Source: Rahnella rivi
Lineage (GTDB): Bacteria > Pseudomonadota > Gammaproteobacteria > Enterobacterales > Enterobacteriaceae
Assembly (NCBI RefSeq): GCF_019049655.1
Contig: NZ_JAFMOX010000046.1
Coordinates: 1 to 64,000 of the forward strand
Length of the DNA: 64,000 nucleotides
Direction of reading: 5' to 3'
Positions 35,733 through 44,126 of the stretch are shown here, one piece after another (within the stretch, counting starts at the first letter, position 1; each line of letters begins with the position of its first letter). The notes under the pieces are model-generated. The model worked only from the letters and a program-made list of their open reading frames with translations. It had not been told where the DNA came from and searched no databases. The position numbers and the translations under genes are program-made.

Positions 35733-36602
35733 ATGAGCATTCTCGTTACAGGTGCCACGGGCACGGTGGGTTCACTGATCATTCAGAGGCTGGCTGACGC
35801 CGGTGTCGACGCTAAAGCCCTTGTCCGTCGGGCAGGTAAACGTGAATTCCCCGCAGGGGTCACGGAAGTCGTTGCAGATCTGAGCGATGTCGCTTCAATG
35901 CGCGCGGCATTGTCATCCGTACGCACGCTATTTTTGATCAATGCGGTCACGCCCGACGAGGTGACGCAGGCCCTGATCGCGCTCAATCTGGCTCGCGAGG
36001 CGGGCATCGAGCGTATCGTGTATCTGTCTGTCATTCATTCTGACAAGTTCACTAACGTGCCGCATTTCACCGGCAAGCATACGGTTGAACGCATGATAGA
36101 AAGCCTTGATATGCCTGCCACCATTCTGCGTCCGGCTTACTTTATGCAAAACGACCTTATGGTTCAGCAGACCATTCAGAGCTATTCAGTCTATCCAATG
36201 CCGATCGGATCGGCTGGCGTCTCAATGATTGATGCACGGGATATCGCGGATGTCGCTGTGGCGGAGTTGCTGCGACGCGACAGAGCCACGTCTGCGCTGG
36301 AACGCGTCACGCTGGAACTGACCGGGCCGCAGCCGCTCACCGGCGCATCCGTTGCGCAAATCTGGAGTTCCGTTCTGGGCAGAGAGATCACCTATGGCGG
36401 TGATGATGTCGCCGCTTTTGAAGAACAGCTCACCTCATATTCTCCGGGCTGGCTGGCCTACGACATGCGCCTGATGATGGCAGGTATCCAGATGCACGGC
36501 ATGCACTCAGCAGAGGGAACGACTGAAAAGTTACAATCCATCACAGGGCATCCGCTGCGCACCTATGAAGACTTCGTACGCGAATCTGTCGCAGGGAACT
36601 AA
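35733..36602 (+). CDS. NmrA/SDR-family NAD(P)-binding protein
   Basis: A 289-aa atypical short-chain dehydrogenase: MSILVTGATGTVGSLIIQRL gives the dinucleotide motif, followed by VRRAGKREFPAG after the second strand (NADP preference) and SVIHSDKF...GKHTVERMIE. Relatives act as quinone/NADPH oxidoreductases or redox sensors. CAGGAG lies 7 bases before the ATG at 35733; the longer open frame only overlaps the upstream remnant. It is probably expressed under the divergent LysR. Confidence 0.83.
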   Translation: MSILVTGATGTVGSLIIQRLADAGVDAKALVRRAGKREFPAGVTEVVADLSDVASMRAALSSVRTLFLINAVTPDEVTQALIALNLAREAGIERIVYLSVIHSDKFTNVPHFTGKHTVERMIESLDMPATILRPAYFMQNDLMVQQTIQSYSVYPMPIGSAGVSMIDARDIADVAVAELLRRDRATSALERVTLELTGPQPLTGASVAQIWSSVLGREITYGGDDVAAFEEQLTSYSPGWLAYDMRLMMAGIQMHGMHSAEGTTEKLQSITGHPLRTYEDFVRESVAGN

Positions 36603-36614
36603 AACAGCAGGCAC

Positions 36615-36649
36615 CGGGGCGGTTAACTGCCAGGCAGATAGCCGCCCCG
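36615..36649. terminator. Hairpin between convergent genes
   Basis: Stem CGGGGCGG/CCGCCCCG (36615-36622 and 36642-36649) with a 19-nt loop, between the NmrA-like gene and an MFS gene. Confidence 0.5.
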
Positions 36650-36655
36650 ATCTGA

Positions 36656-37837
36656 TTATGCCTGTCTGCGTTTCAGGCCAGTAACGACGGCCAAAAGTAA
36701 GGCTGCAATCGCTAACGCACAGGCCAGCCAAAGGGTGTCTGTTAACGCGAATGTATCGACGATGTGGCCTCCGGCCCATGATCCCAGCGCAATCCCTGCA
36801 TTAAATACACCGACATACAGCGCAGCCGCGATCTCCACGGCGCGGGGTGCCGCTTTTATCATCCAGGTCATCAGTCCGACAGAAAGCCCGCCGTAAGCCA
36901 GCCCCCAGAAGACGAGGACGGCACCTCCGCCCGTGACTGATTGCCCCGCAGTAATGAACAGCAATGGTGTTAACACCAGTCCTGTCGCGATCACCATCAG
37001 CGTGATAGTCGTATGGCGCGCGGCGGTGATACCCGCCAGAAAGTTACCGGCGATACCGGCAATACCGTAGGCAAACAGGATGGCTCCTGTCCATTGCGCA
37101 TCAAATCCTGACACGTCGGTCAGCAGCGGGCGCACAAAGGTAAAGGCCGTGAAATGGCTTGTCACCAGCAACAACGTCAGGAGCAAGCCCGCTTGTATTT
37201 TGCGGTTGCCAAGTTGATCCACGAACTGGCTGATGTTAGCGGAACCCGCCACGGGCAGCGCCGGAATGACGGCAAGGTGGAGTGCCAGCACCAGTGCGCT
37301 GAAAATTGCCATGATGGCAAACGCCCAGCGCCAGCCGATGACGTCGCCAATAAACGCCCCGAGGGGCACGCCCAGTACCGAAGCCGCAGCAACACCGCCA
37401 AAGATAATGGATGTCGCCAGGCCAGCCGCGCTCTCCGGAACCAGACGCGATGCCAGACCGCCCGCGATGGCCCATACTCCGCCCATGCAGAAGCCAACCA
37501 ATATCCGGGCGGCCAGCATGATCATCAGATTCGGTGCCAGCGCGGAGGTAAGGTTTGCTATCACCAGCAACGCCAGCAGACCACAGAGTATCCGGCGACG
37601 ATCTATTCCGCCCGAGGCAATGACTACAAAGGGCGCGAATAAAGCGGCCAGCAAGGCTGGCAGGGAAATCATCAAACCCGCATGGCCTGTGGTGATACTG
37701 AGCGTCCCGGCGATAGACGTCAGTAACCCCACCGGCAGCATTTCGGTCGTGACCACAGAGAATGTCGCCAGACCCACAGCGAGGACGGGCGTCCACGATG
37801 CGCGAACAGATGTCATGGTGGAAAATGTATTCATCAT
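36656..37837 (-). CDS. MFS transporter (DHA1/AraJ-like exporter)
   Basis: A 393-aa inner-membrane protein with 12 hydrophobic helices. It starts MMNTFSTMTSVRASWTPVLAVGLATFSVVTTEMLPVGLL, resembling sugar-efflux and drug-efflux members of the DHA1 family (TTEMLPVGLL motif in helix 1, GGIDRRRIL between helices 2 and 3). It lies 25 bp downstream of another MFS gene and is likely co-transcribed with it under the TetR regulator. The substrate is unknown. Confidence 0.85.
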   Translation of the reverse strand: MMNTFSTMTSVRASWTPVLAVGLATFSVVTTEMLPVGLLTSIAGTLSITTGHAGLMISLPALLAALFAPFVVIASGGIDRRRILCGLLALLVIANLTSALAPNLMIMLAARILVGFCMGGVWAIAGGLASRLVPESAAGLATSIIFGGVAAASVLGVPLGAFIGDVIGWRWAFAIMAIFSALVLALHLAVIPALPVAGSANISQFVDQLGNRKIQAGLLLTLLLVTSHFTAFTFVRPLLTDVSGFDAQWTGAILFAYGIAGIAGNFLAGITAARHTTITLMVIATGLVLTPLLFITAGQSVTGGGAVLVFWGLAYGGLSVGLMTWMIKAAPRAVEIAAALYVGVFNAGIALGSWAGGHIVDTFALTDTLWLACALAIAALLLAVVTGLKRRQA

Positions 37838-37862
37838 TCAGATCCTGTAATGTGCACCGCGC

Positions 37863-39059
37863 TCAGGCGCGACTGCTCTGCTTGAGCAGGGTTAAATGAC
37901 TTAAAAATGCCATAAGCACCACCCCGGTTCCGGCACATAAGGCGACGTAGGATCCAGCCCGCGCTCCGGCGTTATCCACAACCTGACCGGCGATGACGGC
38001 ACCCAGCGCAACGCCCACGTTCAGCCCGGCCAGCAGCCAGGTCATGCCTTCTGTTAACTGATTTTCTGAAACCTGGCGTTCAACGAGCGACATCGCCACG
38101 ATCATGGTCGGGGCGAAAAACAGGCCAGCCATCATGAGGGCCATCGCTAACGCCGTAAGATTCGTGACCAGTATCAGCGGGAGAGTGGTGGCGGCGGTGG
38201 CCAGCCCGCCCAGCCACAACAGCCGGTGAAGTGGAGTTTTCAGGCTGAGTGAGCCATACAGCAACCCGGACACACACGACCCCGCGGCATAGGCTGATAA
38301 CACAAGGCTGGCCGCAGCCGGGCGGCCGAGCTGTTCCGCGAAAGCGACGCTGACGATATCAACCGTACCGACAATGACCCCCATCGCCACCATCAGCAGC
38401 GTCAACAGTTGCACGCTTGTCATACGGATGACCGAACCCGAGCCAGGTATGGCGGAACTGGCCGCGACAATAGGAGGCTCTGTCCTGCGCTGCATCACCA
38501 GAGCAAACACGCCCACAATCAGCAAGAGCGCAGCGAGCAGCAGACCCGCCTGGGGAAACAGCGTAACGGAAAGGCCGATTGAGAGGGGCGGTCCTACAAT
38601 GAACGTCAGTTCATCAAGCACCGTTTCAAGTGAATAGGCTGTCTGCAAACGGGGCTGCCCCCGGTACAGCGCCGTCCAGCGGGCCCGTACCATGGCAGAC
38701 ATGCTGGGCATAAACCCGGCCAGTAAAGCGCCTAAAAACAGGAGCGCATCAGTGACGTTCCAGTGAGAACCCGCCATCAGGATAAATAACCCGGTGATGC
38801 TGATGGCCGTCGCCGCTGGCAAAACGCGGCGTTGCCCATAACGATCGACATACCGGGAGATTTGCGGAGACAAAAGGGCGTAGGTCAAAACAAAGGTGGC
38901 GGAAACCGCACCCGCCAGGGCATAGCCGCCGCGCTGCTGGGATAACAGCGTGATAATGCCGATCCCGGCCATCGGCAACGGGATCCGTGCGAGGAGTCCT
39001 GCAATCACAAAATTGCCGGTTCCAGGTTCAGTAAAAAGGTGTCGGTACAGAGTAGCCAT
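37863..39059 (-). CDS. MFS transporter
   Basis: A 398-aa, 12-helix major facilitator: FVIAGLLARIPLPMAGIGII in helix 1, YVDRYGQRRVLP in the loop between helices 2 and 3, and SAMVRARWTALYRGQPRLQTAYSLETVLDELTFIVGPPL. It is divergent from a TetR-family gene with palindromes in the 134-bp gap, so it is probably the repressor's target. Such pairs often export toxic compounds; no substrate can be named. Confidence 0.85.
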   Translation of the reverse strand: MATLYRHLFTEPGTGNFVIAGLLARIPLPMAGIGIITLLSQQRGGYALAGAVSATFVLTYALLSPQISRYVDRYGQRRVLPAATAISITGLFILMAGSHWNVTDALLFLGALLAGFMPSMSAMVRARWTALYRGQPRLQTAYSLETVLDELTFIVGPPLSIGLSVTLFPQAGLLLAALLLIVGVFALVMQRRTEPPIVAASSAIPGSGSVIRMTSVQLLTLLMVAMGVIVGTVDIVSVAFAEQLGRPAAASLVLSAYAAGSCVSGLLYGSLSLKTPLHRLLWLGGLATAATTLPLILVTNLTALAMALMMAGLFFAPTMIVAMSLVERQVSENQLTEGMTWLLAGLNVGVALGAVIAGQVVDNAGARAGSYVALCAGTGVVLMAFLSHLTLLKQSSRA

Positions 39060-39111
39060 CTTCTTCTCCGGTAGTATTTGCTTGCCATCACGACAACGCG
39101 CAGTGACAATA

Positions 39112-39180
39112 CATACAGCGCGTATGAAAAGAATCCTATATACATACGCGGTGTTTGTAAATAATCATTCATTCCGTATG
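39112..39180. promoter_or_regulatory. Candidate TetR operator array
   Basis: The region between the MFS and TetR genes contains CATACAGCGCGTATG (39112-39126), a perfect CATAC-N5-GTATG palindrome. Further half-sites CATACGCG (39143-39150) and CGTATG (39175-39180) lie closer to the TetR start. Confidence 0.6.
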
Positions 39181-39193
39181 TAAGGAGCAAAAC

Positions 39194-39781
39194 ATGGTTC
39201 GCCGAACCCGTGCCGAGATGGAAGAGACACGAGCCACATTGTTAGCGACGGCCCGTAAAGTCTTTTGCGAATATGGCTATGCTGAAACCTCGATGGATGA
39301 TCTGACTGCGCAGGCAGGGCTGACCCGTGGTGCGCTTTATCATCACTTTGGTGACAAAAAAGGGTTGCTGGCGGAAGTCGTGGAGCAGATTGATGACGAG
39401 ATGGATCAACGCCTGCAGGCGATTTCCAATAATGCCGGGGAGCCGTGGGAGGGTTTTTGCCACCGCTGCCGGGCTTACCTTGAGATGGCGCTCGAACCTG
39501 AATTTCAGCGCATTGTTTTGCGTGATGCAAAAGCGGTGCTGGGCGGTTCCTCACCTGAATCGCAACGCCATTGTGTTGAATCCATGCAAAGCCTGATTCG
39601 CAATCTGATTCAGCAAGGTGTCGTTGAGGACGTTGACCCGGAGGGACTGGCTTCGCTGATATACGGCAGCCTGGAAGAAGCGGCGTTTTGGATTGCCGAC
39701 GGTGATGGGAGCAAGACGAGGTTGCAACAAGGCATTATCGCGCTCAACCTGCTGCTTCGCGGATTGCGACGTGTCGGCTGA
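39194..39781 (+). CDS. TetR-family regulator
   Basis: A 195-aa regulator. The N-terminal helix-turn-helix is RRTRAEMEETRATLLATARK, then FCEYGYAETSMDDLTAQAGLTRGALYHHFGDKKGLL, which is diagnostic of TetR/AcrR proteins. The C-terminal helical domain would bind a small molecule. It is divergent from the two MFS genes and likely represses them and itself through the CATAC/GTATG palindromes. A GCTGCG/CGCAGC hairpin follows the gene, and the AT-rich island begins just after it. Confidence 0.87.
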   Translation: MVRRTRAEMEETRATLLATARKVFCEYGYAETSMDDLTAQAGLTRGALYHHFGDKKGLLAEVVEQIDDEMDQRLQAISNNAGEPWEGFCHRCRAYLEMALEPEFQRIVLRDAKAVLGGSSPESQRHCVESMQSLIRNLIQQGVVEDVDPEGLASLIYGSLEEAAFWIADGDGSKTRLQQGIIALNLLLRGLRRVG

Positions 39782-39921
39782 AACGCATTTTCTTTAGGTG
39801 CTGCGCGTTCACGCAGCAATCTCAATTAGATCTAATAGAATGATATGATTGAAAAATTTGTATTTAAAGAGTAAGTGAAATAAATTAGAGTGGAAGAGTT
39901 AAATATTAATAAGAGGTTAAG

Positions 39922-40632
39922 ATGAATGTGACATTAATTACGAGCATCATTGGTGGAGTTTTTGCCATAGCTTCTGTTCTGATTTCTGTTGGAATTACCA
40001 CATATAATCAGAACAGAGCCAACAAAATTAACAATTCCATGGAGGTAAAAAGAAGGCATCAATATTACCTTGAGCCATTGATTAGGTCGGCCGCTGACTT
40101 GCAAAGTCGAATTTATAACATACTAGAAGGTAGATTCATTGAAAGGTATTATCATAACGGAAGTGATCGGAATAAAAACTATGTTATAAACAATACTGTT
40201 TTCCTTGTGGCTCAATTTTTTGCATGGACCGAAGCTGCTCGCATTGATGTTCAGTTTCTTAACCTTGAAAATGATTTAAAGACTCGTAAGCTATCCGAAC
40301 TGCAGAGTAAAATATATTCATTGATACAAACAGATAGCCTTGGCCCTCATTTTGTTTTTTTTGCAGGAGAGCAAAGAGCTATTGGTGAGCAGATGTTAAT
40401 CAAAATGGACAAGGGTTACAACTGTATAGGTTATGGTGAATTCATAAAAAAAAATGCATTCTGTAACGAATTTTTATTTGAAGAACTGAAAAGTGAAGTC
40501 GTTAAAATGACGGAAAACATACAAGGTTATCGCGTTCGATTACATAAATTACAGCATGCACTGATTGATTTACTTGATTATCTTGATCCCAATGAGGTCA
40601 GGATCAATAGTAACGAGCGTTCTAAAATATAA
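39922..40632 (+). CDS. Membrane-anchored hypothetical protein
   Basis: A 236-aa protein not recognised as any family. It has one N-terminal transmembrane helix (about residues 5-27, LITSIIGGVFAIASVLISVG), then a largely helical cytoplasmic part with conserved-looking Trp, Arg and His residues. An arrangement of one anchor and a soluble domain of about 200 residues recurs in defence-island proteins, but no catalytic motif is visible. The gene is AT-rich like the rest of the island. It is monocistronic by spacing. Confidence 0.6.
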   Translation: MNVTLITSIIGGVFAIASVLISVGITTYNQNRANKINNSMEVKRRHQYYLEPLIRSAADLQSRIYNILEGRFIERYYHNGSDRNKNYVINNTVFLVAQFFAWTEAARIDVQFLNLENDLKTRKLSELQSKIYSLIQTDSLGPHFVFFAGEQRAIGEQMLIKMDKGYNCIGYGEFIKKNAFCNEFLFEELKSEVVKMTENIQGYRVRLHKLQHALIDLLDYLDPNEVRINSNERSKI

Positions 40633-40788
40633 AGTTAAACCCCTAATATCAAAGACCATGTTACATAGAAAGAGATTACTTAAGAATTAGTGAGAATTCT
40701 TATTCCTTGAAAAATAGGCAATGAAACTCGGGGCTCTCTTTGGCGGCATGAATGTCCGCTCCTTGCACTCAGCAGACGTTCAGGCCCA

Positions 40789-41019
40789 TCAAGGTTCCTG
40801 CTTTGCTGGCGGAAGCAATTTTTTAGCTTTGTGAATGAGCTTTTCAATCTCTTCCAGAAGGATGCATCCTTCGTAGCAAGAAAAAGAGAACTCATGAGTG
40901 ACATCGGAATAGAAGACTTCAGCAATTTTCCGGAGCGGGGATGTTTCAGCCTCAGAAAGTTCGAGGTACTTCCCATCACGGATGACATCATGATCACACA
41001 TCAGTGTGATGTGGAACAT
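40789..41019 (-). CDS. Small hypothetical protein
   Basis: A 76-aa frame (MFHITLMCDHDVIRDGKYLE at the start; FSFSCYEGCILLEEIEKLIHKAKKLLP near the end) with a protein-like composition: a beta start and an amphipathic helix at the end. It has no clear ribosome site and begins only 29 bp from the oppositely oriented next gene, which weakens the call. Function unknown. Confidence 0.4.
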   Translation of the reverse strand: MFHITLMCDHDVIRDGKYLELSEAETSPLRKIAEVFYSDVTHEFSFSCYEGCILLEEIEKLIHKAKKLLPPAKQEP

Positions 41020-41048
41020 TCATAATCAATAAGCTAAAGGTGATAAAA

Positions 41049-41486
41049 ATGACTACTTACTGGCATATGCAAATGCATCCTGACGATCAATCCTTCGCAA
41101 ACGCGCATATATATTCCATATTGGAAAGTAAGAAGATTATCGGGTTAGGTGAATGGGATGAAGGGAAATCGACAATATCATCTTTCAATAATGACATGAA
41201 AGTGAATGATATCGTCGCAATTAAAAATGGTTCAAAGCTGATAGCTCTGGTTCAAGTTATTGGGGGATCTTACTCCGTGCATGATGACAGCAGTGAAATA
41301 GGTTGGATTGAACATCGTCGCCCTATTAGAGTTCTCGACTGGGAGATTTGGGGTAAAACTCTTCCCCAGCCAAGAGGAACACTCGAGAAATGCGTAAATG
41401 AAGTCGAAACGACAAGAATCATCAGGGAATGGCACACTCGCATTGCAGAAGTGCTTACCAAACGAGGCATTGCTACCTCTGTTTAA
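41049..41486 (+). CDS. Hypothetical protein, possibly PUA/EVE-like
   Basis: A 145-aa protein beginning MTTYWHMQMHPDDQSFANAH, with IIGLGEWDEGKSTISSF, then VNDIVAIKNGSKLIALVQVIGG and RPIRVLDWEIWGKTLPQPRGTL. The alternating strands with a bulky aromatic WHMQ start and an R-VLDW strand recall PUA-like/EVE-type domains, which bind modified bases and are common in restriction and defence loci. This is a fold impression, not a confirmed match. AAAGGTG precedes the ATG at 41049. It lies in the island between a membrane protein and the RelA/SpoT-domain gene. Confidence 0.6.
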   Translation: MTTYWHMQMHPDDQSFANAHIYSILESKKIIGLGEWDEGKSTISSFNNDMKVNDIVAIKNGSKLIALVQVIGGSYSVHDDSSEIGWIEHRRPIRVLDWEIWGKTLPQPRGTLEKCVNEVETTRIIREWHTRIAEVLTKRGIATSV

Positions 41487-41492
41487 GCCTTC

Positions 41493-41515
41493 TTGGGGTT
41501 TTACGCCGGAACCCC
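41493..41515 (+). repeat. Inverted repeat element, left copy
   Basis: GGGGTTTTACGCCGGAACCCC with a leading TT; each copy can also fold on itself (GGGGTT/AACCCC). The right copy at 41678-41700 is its reverse complement with two mismatches. Confidence 0.7.
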
Positions 41516-41677
41516 TGATTTTTCCTCCCTCAGACACTGCGGGCTTTGTCATATACACGACCGATTGAGTGACGACATCAAAACGACGATTTTGACGCCA
41601 AAACCGTCACATAACCCGTAATTTATTTAACGTCATACAAATTAGATGGACATTAGCTTTGGTGACGGAATTTGTCC

Positions 41678-41700
41678 GGGGTTCCGGTGTAGAACCCCAA
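41678..41700 (-). repeat. Inverted repeat element, right copy
   Basis: Read on the minus strand, this is TTGGGGTTCTACACCGG followed by AACCCC. It differs from the left copy at two of 23 positions. The copies are 162 bp apart. Confidence 0.7.
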
Positions 41701-41925
41701 TAGAGTGTATTCCCGTGCTATAGACTGCTTGGCTAGCATTTTTAGCCAATGAGGTATCCTAAAAAGTCAGATCTTAAGTAATGAGTTACCAAGAGTCAGT
41801 TTGGAAATTCGCTACGCGTACAATAATTTCCGATATCCAAACTGACCTCATGCTTGGTTCAAATGTAACTTATCTCTGAATCCTTCCCATACATTTCACC
41901 TTGACCTTCACGTTAAAAAATTAAA

Positions 41926-43239
41926 CTATTCATTACTTTTTTGTTTTTTTATAATGCTATCTATCCGTTTGTTTTTATTAATTAAATCATCGATAATGGC
42001 TTTCTTGAAACTATCCGGATTGAGCAATTTTCGAGTCTCAATGTAATCCTCAAAAATTTCACTCGTTTCCTCTTTAGTTATTAGTAAAGCAATACCCTTT
42101 TGTTCTAATAAAGAGTCCATTGCTTCTTCTTTTGAAGAGTAAATTACTTCTGAATAAAACTCATAGTTATCGACAATTGATTCTACAAATTTCATACTTG
42201 GCGTATTCATGTAATGCTTGGTGATATGATGGATTAGGGAAGTAATATCTAAAAACTGTACATCTATATGTTCAAAAAGATCGGTGGAGAATTTTTCCAA
42301 TATTTTAACTGTATCTTCAGGGAAAATATTCGCGATGGCGGAAATTATTTCTTCACGTAAGTGAGTCGATGGGTCTTTTCCATTCCTTTTTAATCGTGCT
42401 ATTGTTTCTTTTTGTAAAGCACTCTTTTTTAACCATTCAATTATATCTGAAAGATCAGTCCTTTTCGTTTTCTTGATTGCTTTGAATATTTTGAAAACCT
42501 CATGGAAGTTAATGTTATCTAAATTTTCATCAGCTAAATAACTAATGAAAAATGATGCTAAGTCATAATGATTTTTAAATTCGTAATGATCTTCACTTGT
42601 TCTTTTTATTCCCGCCTGCTGAAGCCTTTCTAAGGCCAGATTACCGCTTAGAACTAAGCCGTTTATCTCATCAAGAATCATTAGTTCCTCATGAGAGAGG
42701 CTTCCCTGGAGGGGTTTATAGACTAGATCATGCTCTACTTCAGACCAGGCATGCATGAGAACAGAAGCAACCTGTATCTCAACTGGATAATTATTAGCAT
42801 AGCGTCCAGAACCCTTGATCTTCACCCTGAAGTGTCTTGCAGCATAACCGGAGAACACTTTTTGATAGCCACTGATTGCTCGATAATTTTTTCGCCGCTC
42901 GGGAAATGTTTTAGGTTCATCATCTAAGATAAACTCTGCTTTAATTAATTCATCTACTTTTAATAAATCGCCAGGGAAGTATATCGCAACGCGTACACCG
43001 GCCAAGTCAATAATGTCTTTATATATATCTTCAATAGATTTGTATGAGTTTCTTGAATCTCTATCAATTATCTTATCTCGTAATCTTTTAGGCGATTTAG
43101 CTCGGGATGAAACAATTGCCCTCACTCCAAAAGAGTCGAGTTTAGTTCGAATTTCAGACTCTACCTTATTTGAAAGATTTAAATAAAAATCAAATTCCTT
43201 ATTATATCTTTCCATGAATCCGTTTATTACTTCACTCAT
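41926..43239 (-). CDS. Stand-alone RelA/SpoT-domain protein (putative nucleotide pyrophosphokinase)
   Basis: A 437-aa protein with a RelA/SpoT synthetase domain in its first 180 residues: SRAKSPKRLRDK (Arg46, Lys48, ATP side), DLAGVRVAIYF (78-88), GYAARHFRV (131-139) and VEIQVASVLMHAWSEVEHDLVYK (153-175), the EIQ and ExEHD-YK region that binds GTP/GDP and Mg2+. There is no HD hydrolase domain. The remaining 250 residues are helical and unfamiliar. Known relatives make (p)ppGpp or ppApp, or pyrophosphorylate tRNA as toxins (toxSAS), often in toxin-antitoxin or phage-defence systems. The island context and AT-rich composition favour a defence or toxin role, by inference. No antitoxin is obvious next to it. 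Confidence 0.82.
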   Translation of the reverse strand: MSEVINGFMERYNKEFDFYLNLSNKVESEIRTKLDSFGVRAIVSSRAKSPKRLRDKIIDRDSRNSYKSIEDIYKDIIDLAGVRVAIYFPGDLLKVDELIKAEFILDDEPKTFPERRKNYRAISGYQKVFSGYAARHFRVKIKGSGRYANNYPVEIQVASVLMHAWSEVEHDLVYKPLQGSLSHEELMILDEINGLVLSGNLALERLQQAGIKRTSEDHYEFKNHYDLASFFISYLADENLDNINFHEVFKIFKAIKKTKRTDLSDIIEWLKKSALQKETIARLKRNGKDPSTHLREEIISAIANIFPEDTVKILEKFSTDLFEHIDVQFLDITSLIHHITKHYMNTPSMKFVESIVDNYEFYSEVIYSSKEEAMDSLLEQKGIALLITKEETSEIFEDYIETRKLLNPDSFKKAIIDDLINKNKRIDSIIKKQKSNE

Positions 43240-43746
43240 CAGTATCCTCTCGTTAGTCGTCGAAGCTTAATTTTATGTCTTAGATATTGCCGATCCACCT
43301 AACACGTCGATTGAATATAAATGTGATAAGCCTCGATGGGAAGCTATAAAATTCAACATTATTAGGGGGTTGAGGATCAATCTTGCAAAAAAACCACTCC
43401 AAGTGACTAACAGTTTGAAATATAGTGACTTATAAGAATGCATACTTAGGCCGAAAATCGTTTTCAATTATGGATTTTGATCGTTTGGTGACCTGATTGT
43501 ATGAAAATCGATTTCTGATACCCGTTAGCATGGTTTTTTACATCACTGGACGTCAAACCCCGTAAACACCATCTCAAAGTGGTAGTTACTGGTTGTATCT
43601 TCGGGCTTATAAGAAAAGCCCGAAGATACACATCTATTGAGGGGAATTATTTTCCAAGCGTGCCGTAAACGCTACGTCCGCTTCTGGCACACAGTGGACC
43701 CTGAGGAATGAGTTCTATTCTCGTGGTTCACTAAGTGCAGTAAGTT
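43240..43746. other. Non-coding part of the island
   Basis: About 500 bp without a credible gene. The main structure is a hairpin with a perfect 14-bp stem (43595-43629). The rest is AT-rich. Confidence 0.5.
43595..43629. terminator. Strong 14-bp hairpin
   Basis: Perfect stem GTATCTTCGGGCTT/AAGCCCGAAGATAC with a 7-nt loop. It lies 118 bp downstream of the integrase remnant on the minus strand. A T run is lacking, so it may be a terminator or another structured element. Confidence 0.5.
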
Positions 43747-44126
43747 CTACTCGAATCCTGGTACCCATTTGTCCCCCATATCAGCCCATTCCTGCATCAT
43801 CACTTTACGCTCATCAAGATAAGTTGCATGGTTGCATGTGCGACGAACATTGTTGATATCAGCATGTGCAAGTTGAGCCTCAATTGCATCAGGCCTCTAG
43901 CCCATCTCGTTTAAACGGGTACTTCCTGTGGTTCGGGTTGCATGTGGGCTATATATACCAATCCAGCCGAGGCTTTTCAGTAGCTGGCGCTCCGAGTCGC
44001 CACGCCTTTTTTCCATTAGGTTTGACTTCAACGTATAACCCATTGAAATCATCTAGCCGATAGAGTTTTTCTTTCGGCTTGGCAGTACGGCATTGCGTAT
44101 CAGTGAGCCTAACGATTCCTTGTATA
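43747..44126 (-). pseudogene. Tyrosine integrase remnant (P4/CP4-57 type), deleted and interrupted
   Basis: Translating the minus strand gives an integrase N-terminus (LTDTQCRTAKPKEKLYRLDD, then FNGLYVEVKPNGKKAWR). It runs, after a frame change near 44000, into an integrase C-terminus (SERQLLKSLGWIGIYSPHATR, then TTGSTRLNEMG, amber stop, RPDAIEAQLAHADINNVRRT, CNHATYLDERKVMMQEW). The HATR sequence matches the HxxR catalytic box, and the Tyr in HATYLDER is the nucleophile region. About 270 residues of the normal 400-aa protein are missing between the parts, and the TAG at 43897-43899 replaces the expected Trp. The gene is dead but marks an integration event next to ychF. Confidence 0.8.

Larger units (their letters stand above)
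41487..41925. other. Hairpin-rich non-coding region of the island
   Basis: About 440 bp without a credible gene. It holds a pair of near-identical inverted 23-nt elements (41493-41515 and 41678-41700), the small hairpin TTGGCTA/TAGCCAA (41729-41749), and a larger nested inverted repeat GTCAGTTTGGA/TCCAAACTGAC (41795-41805 and 41836-41846). Confidence 0.6.

Noticed and set aside
43273..43467. 64-codon open frame on the minus strand between the RelA/SpoT gene and the integrase remnant
   Set aside because: No ribosome site, unlikely composition and no family resemblance.
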